NCBI RefSeq assembly: GCF_013177735.1
Contig: NZ_WOEZ01000027.1
Location: 1-64,000 of the forward strand
Direction of reading: 5' to 3'
Length of the DNA: 64,000 bases
DNA from: Paraburkholderia elongata
Lineage (GTDB): Bacteria > Pseudomonadota > Gammaproteobacteria > Burkholderiales > Burkholderiaceae
Part shown: positions 18,440 to 28,559 of the stretch, piece by piece
How positions within the stretch are numbered: position 1 is the first letter of the stretch
How the letters are laid out: each line of letters opens with the position of its first letter
The notes under the pieces: model-generated
Databases searched by the model: none
What the model was told of the DNA's origin: nothing
Seen by the model: the letters and a program-made list of their open reading frames with translations, nothing else
Program-made: the position numbers and the translations under genes

Positions 18440-18728
18440 ATGACGCCGGAACTGGCGTAGAGGCTGCCGGAGTTGCTGGACCGACAGGCGATTCTCGACT
18501 GCATTCAGCGCTACTGCCGCGGTGTCGACCGGATGGATCGGCAGTTGACGCTGTCGGCCTATCGTCGCTGACGCGATCGACGAACACGGCACATTTGTTG
18601 GCAATCCAGATGAATTTGTCGACCTGGCTTCCGGATACCATCGTGAGCACCAGTTGGCGCGGCATCCCATGGTGTTTAATCACGGCGTCGACCCGTCAGG
18701 TCGACATCGTCATTCAGGTGTTGGGTAG
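18440..18728 (+). pseudogene. Decayed SnoaL-like (NTF2-fold) protein
   Basis: Reading from ATG 18440 gives MTPELA, a TAG stop at 18458, then LPELLDRQAILDCIQRYCRGVDRMDRQLTLSAY, the N-terminal helix of SnoaL_4-type proteins. At about 18569 the frame changes, after which DAIDEHGTFVGNPDEFVDL and HREHQLARHPMVFNHGV match the next conserved part. The gene then ends early at 18728, overlapping the 3' end of folE. One nonsense codon, one frameshift and a missing C-terminal half make it nonfunctional. SnoaL-like isomerases and dehydratases are common in terpenoid and steroid clusters, so it may be a lost member of the island. Confidence 0.65.
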
Positions 18729-19346
18729 CGGCGCCGTCGTGCTATTGCCAATGATCGACAGAAGCTCCCGGCGAGTCGACGGGTCTTCGCGAAACGCGCC
18801 GAGCATCCGGCTTGTCACCAACGAGGTTCCGGGCTTGTGTACGCCACGCGTGCTCATGCATTGATGCGCAGCCTCCAGAATCACGCCGACGCCTTTGGGC
18901 TGCAATACCGTGTCTAGCGCATCCGCGATCTGCACGGTCATCTTTTCCTGAATCTGTAACCGCTTCGCGTACGTATCGACGAGCCGTGCCAGCTTTGAAA
19001 TACCCACCACCCGATGCTCTGGCAAATACGCGACATGGGCGCGTCCAATGATCGGCACCATGTGATGCTCACAATAGCTTTCGAAACGGATGTCCTTCAA
19101 CACGACCATCTCGTCGTAGCCATCGACCTCGGAGAACGTCGTGGCCAGGATCTCCATGGGGTCCGAAAGATAACCCGAAAAAAACTCCGTATAGGCACGC
19201 GTGACTCGCCCAGGCGTTTGCAGGAGTCCTTCCCGCAATGGATCGTCCCCAGCCCATCTGATGAGTGTTCGAACTGCTTCTTCCGCTTCTGCCTGCGATG
19301 GCCTGGCAGAGACTGGCGGGTTGCCGATGTCGTCTCGCTTGTTCAC
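18714..19346 (-). CDS. folE: GTP cyclohydrolase I
   Basis: 210 residues from the GTG at 19346, preceded by AGGGAGG. It makes 7,8-dihydroneopterin triphosphate from GTP. Zinc-site and active-site sequences are intact: [31 protein letters not shown], and [12 protein letters not shown] with the second zinc Cys. The product of the longer open frame upstream (to 19607) has no family similarity. Its location, divergent from an operator-bearing promoter inside the catabolic island, is unusual for a folate gene; it may be a second copy supplying tetrahydrofolate or a pterin for one-carbon removal. Confidence 0.93.
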   Translation of the reverse strand: MNKRDDIGNPPVSARPSQAEAEEAVRTLIRWAGDDPLREGLLQTPGRVTRAYTEFFSGYLSDPMEILATTFSEVDGYDEMVVLKDIRFESYCEHHMVPIIGRAHVAYLPEHRVVGISKLARLVDTYAKRLQIQEKMTVQIADALDTVLQPKGVGVILEAAHQCMSTRGVHKPGTSLVTSRMLGAFREDPSTRRELLSIIGNSTTAPLPNT

Positions 19347-19458
19347 TAAGCCTCCCTGAATCCGTGCGTGACCTGACGTTTCCCGGCGCGAGCCATGCTC
19401 CGCAGAGCAACAGCCAAGTTGAATCGCCATGTCACGGCCGGTCGCGTCATGGCGAGTG

Positions 19459-19500
19459 TTGGTAGGGTGATGAAAAGTGTATATAATTGTACATCGTTCG
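19459..19500 (+). promoter_or_regulatory. Promoter with variant island operator, upstream of nitronate monooxygenase gene
   Basis: TTGGTA (19459-19464), 17-nt spacer, perfect TATAAT (19482-19487), directly followed by TGTACATCGTTCG (19488-19500), a one-mismatch half-site version of the island palindrome. If TATATA at 19480 is the -10, the gap to the operator is again 2 nt. It is the least perfect of the nine sites. Confidence 0.5.
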
Positions 19501-19594
19501 TAAATAGGAACGTTTGGGCGTGTGTTTCCTCGGCAGATTTTCTGTGCCCGATAGCAGTAGGCGTGCGAGGAAGAGATCGCTTCACGGAGGCTAG

Positions 19595-20599
<1,005 letters not shown>

Positions 20600-20644
20600 A
20601 GGGAGAGTTGAGTACAACTTTTGGTGACGAACAAGGAGCAGATC

Positions 20645-21037
20645 GTGTCAGAAAGTCGTGAGAAGGGACGTCAGGTGGTTCGTGAAATGTTGGGGGAGGA
20701 ATTTCTGGGTGCAATGGATGCCGCCGCCGCATCCGGCGGCTTCGGTGCCGACGCGGCGTCGCTCGCCCTTGAAAATGCGTTTGGCGATGCATGGGCGCGG
20801 CCGGGCCTCGATCGCCGCTCGCGAAGCCTCGTCACGCTGGGCATGCTGATCGCACAACGTACGCCTTGGGAGTTCAGCAATCATGTCCGCATCGGACTTG
20901 CGAACGGTTTGACGGAGAAGGAACTGGAAGAGGTGGTCCTGCATGCCATTCCGTACGTCGGCTTTCCTGCAGTGAGCATCGCGCTTAAGGCTTGCAAGGA
21001 TGTGCTGGGTGAACGGGTCGCGACTGTTCAGGAGTAG
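20645..21037 (+). CDS. Carboxymuconolactone decarboxylase-family protein
   Basis: 130 residues from GTG 20645, preceded by AAGGAG; a TTG at 20621 is in frame but less well placed. The helical AhpD/CMD-like core is visible (LDRRSRSLVTLGMLIAQRTPWEFSNHVRIGLANGLTEKELEEVVLHAIPYVGFPA). The CxxC of AhpD peroxidases is absent, so it belongs with the PcaC-type gamma-carboxymuconolactone decarboxylase group, which uses no redox cysteines. In this operon the substrate is probably not beta-ketoadipate-pathway lactone; its role is unknown. Confidence 0.85.
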   Translation: MSESREKGRQVVREMLGEEFLGAMDAAAASGGFGADAASLALENAFGDAWARPGLDRRSRSLVTLGMLIAQRTPWEFSNHVRIGLANGLTEKELEEVVLHAIPYVGFPAVSIALKACKDVLGERVATVQE

Positions 21038-21070
21038 CGGGCATCAGGGGCGGCGCGACGAAGTTCGAAA

Positions 21071-23041
21071 ATGGCGCATAGAGTAGTGAGCCCACGAGCA
21101 GGACAAGCTAACGACGGGATGGCGGAGATGAATGCAGGACGACCTTCACACGACCCTTGGATGGACATGCCATTTCGACCGCTCCGCCTTGGCGGGACAA
21201 AGGCAACCATTGAACAGCGTCCTGACGGGAGCGTGGTCTACGAGCTGGAGGAAGCACTGGAGCCCTATCCGACACGTCTGACTGAGCGGTTGGTGCATTG
21301 GGCCGCGCTCGCACCTGAGCGGCCACTGCTTGCGCGACGCTCAGCCGCTGGCGCCAGCTGGGAGTATTTGACGTACCGGCAGGCGCTCGACGGCGCACGG
21401 GCGCTGGGCGAGGCGTTGCTCGCCCGGGGTCTGTCGCCGGACAAGCCGCTGATGATCCTCTCGGATCGCGGTTTCGAACATGCGCTTCTCGCGCTGGCCG
21501 CGCTGCATGTCGGCGTGCCCTATGTCCCGGTTACGTCAGCGTATTCGTTGCTGTCCGAGGACTTCTCCAAGCTGAAACATCTCGCAGCGGTGTGCACGCC
21601 GGGCCTGGTGTTTGCGGACGATGGCGCGCTTTACGGCCGGGCGCTGCGCGAAGTGTTCGGCGAGGTCGAATGCCTGGTGAGCGGCACGCTGCCGGAAGGA
21701 CGCGCCGCCTCACGCTTTTCCGACTGGCTTGCGACGCCCGTTACCGCTGCGGTCGATGAGGCGTTCGCCAACGTCGGCCCCGATACGGTGGGCAAGATCA
21801 TGTTCACGTCCGGTACGACCGGAGCGCCGAAGGGCGTAATTTACTCGCAGCGTATGTTGTGCAGCAACCGGCAGCAGGTCGCACAGACCTTCGCCTTTCT
21901 TCAGGATGCACCACCCATGCTGGTCGACTGGCTTCCGTGGCATCACACCTTTGGCGGCACGCATAACTTCGGCATGGTGCTCTACGGCGGCGGGACGTAC
22001 TACATGGATCCCGGCAAGCCCACTCCTGAGCAGATTGGTCCGACGGTTGAAGCATTGCGGGAAATCGCGCCGGTCATCTACCTGAATACGCCTCAAGGGC
22101 TGGCGGCGCTGATTCCGCATCTGCGCGCCGACGATGCGTTGCGGCGGAACTTCTTCAGCAAGCTGGCGTTGATCTACTACGGCGGCGCCAGTCTCCCGGA
22201 ATACATCTGGGCCGCGTTCGACGAGCTTGCTGTGGAGACGATCGGCCAGCGCGTGCTGATCATGTCAGGGCTGGGCGGCACCGAAGCTGGCCCGACGCCG
22301 ATGTCGGCAGCGTGGGACCCGAGGCGGGAAGCGATTGCCGGGCTTCCGGTGCCCGGCGTCAAGGTCAAGGTGGTACCGGTGGGCGCGAAGCTGGAGATTC
22401 GCTATGCAGGCGATTGTGTGACGCCAGGGTACTGGAAGGATCCTGAGCGGACCCGCGCGTCGTTTGATGAGGAGGGCTATTTCTGTTCAGGCGACGCCGG
22501 CACGTTCATCGATCCGCAGCATCCGGAGAAGGGCCTGCGCTTCGACGGTCGCCTCGCCGAAAACTTCAAACTGTCCTCTGGCACCTGGGTGAACGTGGCC
22601 GAACTGCGTCTCGCTGCCTTGAACGTGTTGTCACCGTACGCGCGTGACGTCGTGATCGCCGGTCATGATCGCGATTTTCTCACTGCACTGGTGTTTCCTG
22701 ATCTGGAAGCGTGCCGCGCATTGTGTGACGACCTGTCTGACCCAACGCTGGACGCGGAGCAGATCGTCATCAGCGCGGGCGTGCGTGCGCATTTCCAGAA
22801 CGGGCTCGATACGCTGGCGACACGTTCAGGCGGCAGCTCGAGCCGGATTGTGCGGATCGCGCTCGAAAGCGAGCCACCGACGCTCGACAACGGTGAATTG
22901 AGCGCAAAGGGGGCCATCAGTCAGGCCAACGTCCTCACGCGGAGGCGCGACGTGGTGGCTGAGCTGTATGAGGCCGTCCCGACGCCGCGCACGCTGGTGG
23001 CGCGAAGCGCACGCTCTGCGAGCGCGGCTAGCCAGTCCTGA
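21071..23041 (+). CDS. AMP-forming acyl-CoA ligase, feruloyl-CoA synthase-like
   Basis: 656 residues. Adenylation motifs in order: MFTSGTTGAPKGVIYSQ (P-loop, about 254-270), the GYWKDPERTRASFDEEGYFCSGDAG block and the FKLSSGTWVNVAEL hinge seen in feruloyl-CoA synthases rather than in fatty acyl ligases. A C-terminal Lys in LSAKGAISQ occupies the expected catalytic position. It activates a carboxylic acid to its CoA thioester. The start is uncertain: ATG 21128 would drop 19 residues that have no homology value. Because a paired acyl-CoA dehydrogenase follows directly, the substrate is likely a bulky cyclic or side-chain acid. Confidence 0.88.
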   Translation: MAHRVVSPRAGQANDGMAEMNAGRPSHDPWMDMPFRPLRLGGTKATIEQRPDGSVVYELEEALEPYPTRLTERLVHWAALAPERPLLARRSAAGASWEYLTYRQALDGARALGEALLARGLSPDKPLMILSDRGFEHALLALAALHVGVPYVPVTSAYSLLSEDFSKLKHLAAVCTPGLVFADDGALYGRALREVFGEVECLVSGTLPEGRAASRFSDWLATPVTAAVDEAFANVGPDTVGKIMFTSGTTGAPKGVIYSQRMLCSNRQQVAQTFAFLQDAPPMLVDWLPWHHTFGGTHNFGMVLYGGGTYYMDPGKPTPEQIGPTVEALREIAPVIYLNTPQGLAALIPHLRADDALRRNFFSKLALIYYGGASLPEYIWAAFDELAVETIGQRVLIMSGLGGTEAGPTPMSAAWDPRREAIAGLPVPGVKVKVVPVGAKLEIRYAGDCVTPGYWKDPERTRASFDEEGYFCSGDAGTFIDPQHPEKGLRFDGRLAENFKLSSGTWVNVAELRLAALNVLSPYARDVVIAGHDRDFLTALVFPDLEACRALCDDLSDPTLDAEQIVISAGVRAHFQNGLDTLATRSGGSSSRIVRIALESEPPTLDNGELSAKGAISQANVLTRRRDVVAELYEAVPTPRTLVARSARSASAASQS

Positions 23042-23067
23042 CGAACTGAACCACAGGAAGCCACACG

Positions 23068-24279
23068 ATGGATTTTCACGTCGATCCCGCGGACAAAGCC
23101 TTCCGCAAAGAGGTGCAGGATTTTCTGAAGGCGCATTTGCCTTCTGATCTCGCCTGGCGCGGCCAGCAAGGCTTTCTAGCGGGTGACGACGATGCGTTGC
23201 GCTGGACCCGTATCCTGTACGAAACGCGCGGCTGGTCCGTGCCGCACTGGCCGGCCGACGTCGGCGGTACGGAATGGACTGCCGCCCAACGCTATATCTT
23301 TGAGGAAGAGTGTTATCTGGCGGGCGCACCTGCGCAGAATCAGGCGGGTGTGTCGCTGGTCGGGCCGGTGATCTGCGAATTCGGTAACGAAGAGCAGAAG
23401 CGTCGTTTCCTGCCGCCGATCCAGCGTGGCGAGGTGTTTTGGACCCAGGGCTTTTCCGAGCCCGGCTCGGGTTCCGACCTTGCATCGCTGCGCACGACGG
23501 CCGTTCGCGACGGCGATCACTACGTCGTCAACGGTCAGAAAATCTGGACCAGCTTTGGCGGCTACGGTCAGTGGAACTTCGTGCTGGTCCGCACCGATTC
23601 AGAGGCCAAGCCGCAGAAGGGCATTTCCTTTCTGCTCCTCGATATGAAGTCACCGGGCGTGACTGTCCGGCCGATTGCGACCCTCGACGGTTGCAACCAA
23701 CTCGCCGAAGTGTTCTACGACAACGTGCGCGTGCCGGCGGAAAACCTGATCGGTGAAGAAAACAAGGGCTGGGGTTACACGAAGTTCCTGCTGTTCAATG
23801 AGCGCGCTTTCCTGGGCGCCGAAGCGCCGGCACTGAAGCGCTATCTGCGCAAGATTCGTCACTACGCGATGCGTGAGCGCGCAGGCGGCGTGCCTCAGAT
23901 TGAAGATCTGACGTTCGCGGCGAGGCTCGCTCAATACGAACTCGAAGTGCTTGCCATCGACATGGCGGTGCAGAAAATCCTGCATCAGGGTCTGGACGAG
24001 CGTAGCGGCGGCATGGCCATCGGCTCGATGCTCAAGGTGCGTGGTTCCGAGTTGCATCAGAAGTTTGCTGAGATGCTGCTTGAAGTCATCGGCGATTACG
24101 GCGCGGTGTTCTATGCCGATCCGAACGAAGAACACGCGCTGCGGGGGCAAACCTTCGTGGGACCGGATTACGCGCCGGGTCTTGCTGCTGAAGTGTTCTA
24201 CCGGCGCGCCTGCACGATCTATGGCGGTACGGCCGAAATCCAGCGCAACATCATCGCCAAGGGGCTGTTCGGGCTGTGA
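23068..24279 (+). CDS. Acyl-CoA dehydrogenase, large subunit type (pair 1)
   Basis: 403 residues, FAD enzyme. The substrate and FAD signature is TQGFSEPGSGSDLASLRT near residue 130, followed by VNGQKIWTSF and, at the C-terminus, IYGGTAEIQRNIIAKGLFGL. The position of the MCAD-type catalytic Glu (EGT) is Gly here (GGT), so the base is probably on an internal helix as in isovaleryl- and steroid-type enzymes. The gene directly downstream encodes a shorter homologue lacking the TAEIQ motif. Adjacent large/small pairs of this kind form alpha2beta2 heterotetramers in steroid side-chain oxidation. Confidence 0.9.
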   Translation: MDFHVDPADKAFRKEVQDFLKAHLPSDLAWRGQQGFLAGDDDALRWTRILYETRGWSVPHWPADVGGTEWTAAQRYIFEEECYLAGAPAQNQAGVSLVGPVICEFGNEEQKRRFLPPIQRGEVFWTQGFSEPGSGSDLASLRTTAVRDGDHYVVNGQKIWTSFGGYGQWNFVLVRTDSEAKPQKGISFLLLDMKSPGVTVRPIATLDGCNQLAEVFYDNVRVPAENLIGEENKGWGYTKFLLFNERAFLGAEAPALKRYLRKIRHYAMRERAGGVPQIEDLTFAARLAQYELEVLAIDMAVQKILHQGLDERSGGMAIGSMLKVRGSELHQKFAEMLLEVIGDYGAVFYADPNEEHALRGQTFVGPDYAPGLAAEVFYRRACTIYGGTAEIQRNIIAKGLFGL

Positions 24280-24356
24280 CGGCTGACTGGATGCACTAGC
24301 GCGGGTGACTTTATCGGCGCGACATTACTTCTCTGGCTGGCAGGAAAGGACGCGGC

Positions 24357-25517
24357 ATGAACTTTGATCTGAGCGGCGAACAGCAAATGTTGCAGGACAG
24401 CGTACAGCGCTTCGTGCAAAAGGACTATACGTTTAAGCATCGCCGCAAACTGGTGGCGCATGGAAACGGTTTTTCGCGCGACATGTGGCGCACATTTGGC
24501 GAGATGGGTTGGCTCGGCGTCGCGGTACCCGAAGCATTCGGTGGTCCCGGCTTTACGCCGGTGGAAAGCGCGCTCATCGCGGAGCAGCTTGGGCGTGCTC
24601 TGGTACTGGAGCCTTATGTCATGTGCGGCGTCTTCCCCACAGCGCTGGTGACCCGTAGCGCGAGCGGCAAACAACGCGACGCGTTGCTGGCAGAGATCAT
24701 CTCGGGCGAAACGGTGATTGCCGTCGCGCACAGCGAGCGTGAAGCGAGAGGCGTCGTGTCGCATGTGGCCGCGACAGCACGGCTCATGGCGGATGGTGCA
24801 TGGCGTCTCGATGGCCACAAGACCCTGGTGGTCGGCGCGCCGGCGGCGGATCGCCTGATCGTCGTTGCACGTGTCGCTGGCGGCGTGCGCGATGATTCCG
24901 GCCTCGCGCTCTTCATCGTCGATCCGCGTGCGCCTGGTGTGACACTTGAGCCGTATCGCCTGCTCGACGGCACACCTGCCGCCGATCTGCTCCTCGCCAA
25001 CGTGAGCGTTGATGCAACAGCGGTATTGGGCACACCCGGTTCGGTGCTTGCGGGCCTGCAGGCAGCCGTCGACGAAGCCATCGTCGCGAGTTGTGCCGAG
25101 CTGGTAGGTGATATCGACGATACGGTCGACCTTACAGCGGAATACCTGAAGACGCGTAAGCAGTTCGGCGTTCCCATTGGCAGCTTTCAGGCACTGCAGC
25201 ACCGGATTGCCGATATGGCAATCGATGCCATGCAGGCGAGGGCAACGTTGCATCGGGCGCTACGCGCGCTGACCGCGGATGGCGAAACGCGCAGTGTGGA
25301 GGTGTCGGGTTGCAAAGCCCAAACTATCCGGAGCGGGAAATTCGTCACCCAGCAGGGCATTCAACTGCACGGCGGTTATGGCATTACCGATGAGTACAAG
25401 GTCGGCCATCACTACCGGCGCATGCTGATCGTCGATGTCTTGTTCGGCAACATGGAGTATCACCTGAACCGATATGCCCGGCGGATTCAGGAGGAAGCAC
25501 GCACCCTGGTTGCATAA
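24357..25517 (+). CDS. Acyl-CoA dehydrogenase, small partner subunit (pair 1)
   Basis: 386 residues, start MNFDLSGEQQMLQDSVQRFVQ. The acyl-CoA dehydrogenase fold is retained (TRKQFGVPIGSFQALQHRIADM, QLHGGYGITDEYKVGHHYRR), but the middle signature has decayed to a loose VAHSEREARG and the C-terminal T-x-E-I-Q motif is missing. This matches the noncatalytic or half-site partner in heteromeric enzymes. It begins 77 bp after the large subunit, and the operon ends here at a convergent gap. Confidence 0.88.
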   Translation: MNFDLSGEQQMLQDSVQRFVQKDYTFKHRRKLVAHGNGFSRDMWRTFGEMGWLGVAVPEAFGGPGFTPVESALIAEQLGRALVLEPYVMCGVFPTALVTRSASGKQRDALLAEIISGETVIAVAHSEREARGVVSHVAATARLMADGAWRLDGHKTLVVGAPAADRLIVVARVAGGVRDDSGLALFIVDPRAPGVTLEPYRLLDGTPAADLLLANVSVDATAVLGTPGSVLAGLQAAVDEAIVASCAELVGDIDDTVDLTAEYLKTRKQFGVPIGSFQALQHRIADMAIDAMQARATLHRALRALTADGETRSVEVSGCKAQTIRSGKFVTQQGIQLHGGYGITDEYKVGHHYRRMLIVDVLFGNMEYHLNRYARRIQEEARTLVA

Positions 25518-25544
25518 CCGCAAGGCTGAGGCGGTGTATGCCAA

Positions 25545-25574
25545 TGTTTGACCGCCGTTGACGCCGGTCAAACA
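25545..25574. terminator. Hairpin in convergent gap
   Basis: A perfect 10-bp stem, TGTTTGACCG / CGGTCAAACA, 10-nt loop, between the convergent acyl-CoA dehydrogenase and BadI-like genes. It lacks a long U-run on either strand but is placed where a bidirectional terminator is needed. Confidence 0.45.
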
Positions 25575-25676
25575 CCACGCTGCACACGGCTGCCTGTCGC
25601 GCAGGCGTTCGGTTCCGGATCGGCCACGCATGAAGGCGGCGTCGCTGACCACCGCCCTCAATACGTCGAACAACCC

Positions 25677-26453
25677 TTACTTCACATATTTGCGAAACTC
25701 CGGCTTGCGCTTCTCACGGAACGCATTGCCGCCTTCCTTCGATTCGTCGGTGTCGTAGTAAAGCGCCAGCGCCTGCATCGCGAAAGCACCGATACCGCGG
25801 ATGTTTTCGCTATCGATATTGAACGACCGCTTGGCAAGCGCGATGGCGGTCGGGCTCATCTGCAAGATCTCGTCACACCATTTCTTCGTTTCGGCATCGA
25901 GCTGGTCCGGCGGCACAGCCGCGTTGATCAAGCCCCATTCGAGCGCTTCTTTCGCGCTGTATTTGCGGCACAGATACCAGATCTCTCGCGCGCGCTTTTC
26001 GCCGATGATGCGTGCAAGGTACGCCGTGCCGAAGCCCGGGTCGACCGATCCGACCTTGGGGCCGACCTGGCCGAAAATCGCTGTGTCTGATGCGATAGCG
26101 AGGTCGCAGATCGTGACGAGCACATTGCCCCCACCGATCGCATAGCCGTTCACGCGTGCGATAACCGGTTTGGGAATGTCGCGAATAATGCTCTGCAGTT
26201 CTTCGATGGGCAGCCCGACCGTGCCGCGGCCGCCATAACCATCGCCGGACTGGTCGCCACCCGTGCAGAAGGCTTTTTCACCCGCGCCGGTCAACACGAC
26301 GACGCCGATATCCTTGTTCCACCCCGCTTTGCCGAATGCCTTGATCAGTTCCTCGCAGGTATTGGCGTTGAACGCGTTGTAGACCTTCGGGCGGTTGAGG
26401 GTGATCGTCGCGACGCCGTTGGCTTCGCGATAGAGAATGTCCTGAAATTCCAT
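25677..26453 (-). CDS. badI: 2-ketocyclohexanecarboxyl-CoA hydrolase (BadI-like)
   Basis: 258 residues, crotonase fold, MenB/BadI branch. It closely follows BadI: FCTGGDQSGDGYGGRGTVGLP, IPKPVIARVNGYAIGGGNVL, GQVGPKVGSVDPGFGTAYLARIIGEK and the C-terminal EKRKPEFRKYVK. BadI hydrolytically opens 2-ketocyclohexanecarboxyl-CoA to pimelyl-CoA in alicyclic acid degradation. It is the last gene of the minus-strand operon and follows the BadH-like dehydrogenase that would supply its beta-keto substrate. The true ring may carry substituents, given the surrounding genes. The start MEFQDILYREANG is well conserved. Confidence 0.88.
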   Translation of the reverse strand: MEFQDILYREANGVATITLNRPKVYNAFNANTCEELIKAFGKAGWNKDIGVVVLTGAGEKAFCTGGDQSGDGYGGRGTVGLPIEELQSIIRDIPKPVIARVNGYAIGGGNVLVTICDLAIASDTAIFGQVGPKVGSVDPGFGTAYLARIIGEKRAREIWYLCRKYSAKEALEWGLINAAVPPDQLDAETKKWCDEILQMSPTAIALAKRSFNIDSENIRGIGAFAMQALALYYDTDESKEGGNAFREKRKPEFRKYVK

Positions 26454-26495
26454 GTGGATGTTCCGGTTGCGGGTTGAATAAGCGGAATGCGGCGG

Positions 26496-27260
26496 TCAGC
26501 CTGCCATCGTCAGACCGCCGGAGATGCTGATCACCTGACCGGTGATGAAAGCGGCATCGTCGCTGGAGAGGAAGGCGACCGTTCCGGCGATATCGCCCGG
26601 TTCGCCCATGCGCCCGAACGGCACGGCTTTCACCAGCGCGGCCTTGATGCGTTCGCCTTTTTCACCCTGCGCCAGGTTGTCGAGCAGCGCGGTGGCAGTG
26701 GGGCCGGGACATACGACGTTGATGGGAATCTGTTGCCTCGCCATTTCGCGCGCCATGGTCTTCGAAAAGGCGATGATGCCGCCCTTGCAGAACGAGTACA
26801 CCGCCTCCATCGACGAACCGACGCGGCCCGCATCCGACGAGATATTCACGACCTTCCCGCGGCCGCGTTCAGCCATGCGTTTGAGGACGGCGTGATGCAT
26901 ATTGAGCGGGCCGTACAGATTGATGGCGACCACCTTGTCCCAGAACGGCTTCTCGGTCTGGAGGAAAAAGGCGCCCATGTCCCAGCCCGCGTTGTTGACG
27001 AGCATCTCGATCGGACCGAGTTCTGCTTCGACTTGCGCGACAGCCGAATTCACGCCTGCGTGGTCGGTGATGTCGACACGATACGCGCGAGCCTTGCCGC
27101 CGGCGGATTCGATCTCGGTCACCACCCGCCCGGCACTTTCGGTATTCAGGTCGAACAGCGCGACGATGGAGCCTTCTTCGCCAAAGCGTTTGCAGATGGC
27201 GGTGCCGATGCCGCCCGCACCACCCGTGACTACCACGACCTTGTTCTTCAGACCTTTCAT
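26496..27260 (-). CDS. badH: 2-hydroxycyclohexanecarboxyl-CoA dehydrogenase (BadH-like SDR)
   Basis: 254 residues from the ATG at 27260, which has GAGGA about 9 bases upstream; the longer open frame adds unrelated residues. SDR features: VVVTGGAGGIGTAICKRF, the NAD-selecting Asp in VALFDLN, LVNNAGWD, NISSDAGRVGSSMEAVYSFCKGG with the Ser-Tyr-Lys triad, and VSGGLTMAG-like C-terminus. The match to BadH extends through these diagnostic segments. It oxidises the ring hydroxyl to the ketone that BadI cleaves. The pair lies 42 bp apart. Confidence 0.87.
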   Translation of the reverse strand: MKGLKNKVVVVTGGAGGIGTAICKRFGEEGSIVALFDLNTESAGRVVTEIESAGGKARAYRVDITDHAGVNSAVAQVEAELGPIEMLVNNAGWDMGAFFLQTEKPFWDKVVAINLYGPLNMHHAVLKRMAERGRGKVVNISSDAGRVGSSMEAVYSFCKGGIIAFSKTMAREMARQQIPINVVCPGPTATALLDNLAQGEKGERIKAALVKAVPFGRMGEPGDIAGTVAFLSSDDAAFITGQVISISGGLTMAG

Positions 27261-27303
27261 TTTCGGATTCCTCGCAGGATGTAGCGGGGCGCTTCGGCGC
27301 CCG

Positions 27304-28557
27304 TCAAGCCTTGGTGATAGTTTCAGGAGTGGTTGTCGTTTCGACCGGCATGCGGCCACTCAGCTTTGCGGCCTCGCTTGGGGTATATCCGGCCTCAAGG
27401 AGGATTTCGATGCTGTGCTCGCCCAGGTTCGGCGGCAGGTAGCGCACATTGCCCGGCGACTCGGAGAAGTGCACAGGGATCGACGTCATGACCATGTCGC
27501 CTTCCGTCGGGTGCTCGTAGTGCTGGAAGAACCCCGTCGCCTTGATGTACTCGTCCTGCATCAGGTCGTTCAGCTCGCGCACCGGACCGTGCGGCACATC
27601 GGCCGCCGCGAAGATAGCGTTCCACTCGGCCGTGGTGCGGGTCCGGATTGCGTCGCTGACGACGCGGTATAGCTCGTTGATATTGCGCATGCGGTCAGCC
27701 ATGCGGCCAAAGCGGGGGTCTTCGAGCAGATGGGCTGCGTCGATCGCGCATAGCACGCGCCGCCATTGATCGTTGTTGACCGCCAGCAGGCAGATATGGC
27801 CGTCCTTGGTCGCATAGGGCCGGCGGTGGGACGAGAACATCCGCGTATAACCGAGGCCCTTGCCGTCGGCCGACCCCAGCGCGCCTTCCCACAGATGTTC
27901 GAACAGGTTGAACTGCAGCATCGTTTCGAACATCGGCACTTGCACGCACTGGCCGAGACCCGTGCGTTCGCGGTGGTACAGCGCCATGCTCACTGACGAG
28001 GCCAGCACATAGCCGCAGAACTTGTCGACGATCACGGTGGGGAAATAACGCGGCGAGCCATCCGCATCACGATTCATGGCGGCGATGCCGGTTTCGCCCT
28101 GGATGACATCGTCGAAAGCGGGGCGATCCTTGTAGGGGCCGTCCGGACGGTAGCCCGGTCCCGACGCATAAATGATGCGTGGATTGCGTGCCTTGACGCT
28201 TTCGTAATCGATCCCGAGACGCTTCGCCGCGCTGGGCCGCATGCTGTGAATGAAGACGTCCGCGGTCTCGGCGAGGCGCAGCACTGCTTCTCGACACTCG
28301 GCCAGCTTCAGGTTCAGAGACACGCTCCGCTTGTTGCGGTTCATGATCGTGTAGAACACCGCCATATCGGGGTTGCGGCCAGGGCCGTTCTTGCGGTTCT
28401 GGTCGCCCTCCGGCGGCTCGATCTTGATGACGTCCGCGCCCATGTCGCCCAGCAACTGCGTGGCGACGGGCCCCAGCACATTAATTGTCAGATCGATCAC
28501 GCGCACGCCGGTCAGCGGGCCAGTCGGCAGATCCAGAGGTTGCTGTGGGGTGTGCAT
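27304..28557 (-). CDS. Family III CoA-transferase (CaiB/BaiF type)
   Basis: 417 residues. The start MHTPQQPLDLPTGPLTGVRVIDLTINVLGPVATQLLGDMGADVIKIEPPEGD is typical; the catalytic Asp lies in the FDDVIQGETGI region near residue 175, and GLGQCVQVPMFETML follows. It moves CoA between acyl-CoA and a free acid without ATP, so it can activate the incoming acid or an intermediate using, for example, succinyl-CoA. It is in one operon with MaoC and acyl-CoA dehydrogenase upstream and BadH/BadI downstream. Confidence 0.9.
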   Translation of the reverse strand: MHTPQQPLDLPTGPLTGVRVIDLTINVLGPVATQLLGDMGADVIKIEPPEGDQNRKNGPGRNPDMAVFYTIMNRNKRSVSLNLKLAECREAVLRLAETADVFIHSMRPSAAKRLGIDYESVKARNPRIIYASGPGYRPDGPYKDRPAFDDVIQGETGIAAMNRDADGSPRYFPTVIVDKFCGYVLASSVSMALYHRERTGLGQCVQVPMFETMLQFNLFEHLWEGALGSADGKGLGYTRMFSSHRRPYATKDGHICLLAVNNDQWRRVLCAIDAAHLLEDPRFGRMADRMRNINELYRVVSDAIRTRTTAEWNAIFAAADVPHGPVRELNDLMQDEYIKATGFFQHYEHPTEGDMVMTSIPVHFSESPGNVRYLPPNLGEHSIEILLEAGYTPSEAAKLSGRMPVETTTTPETITKA

Positions 28558-28559
28558 GG

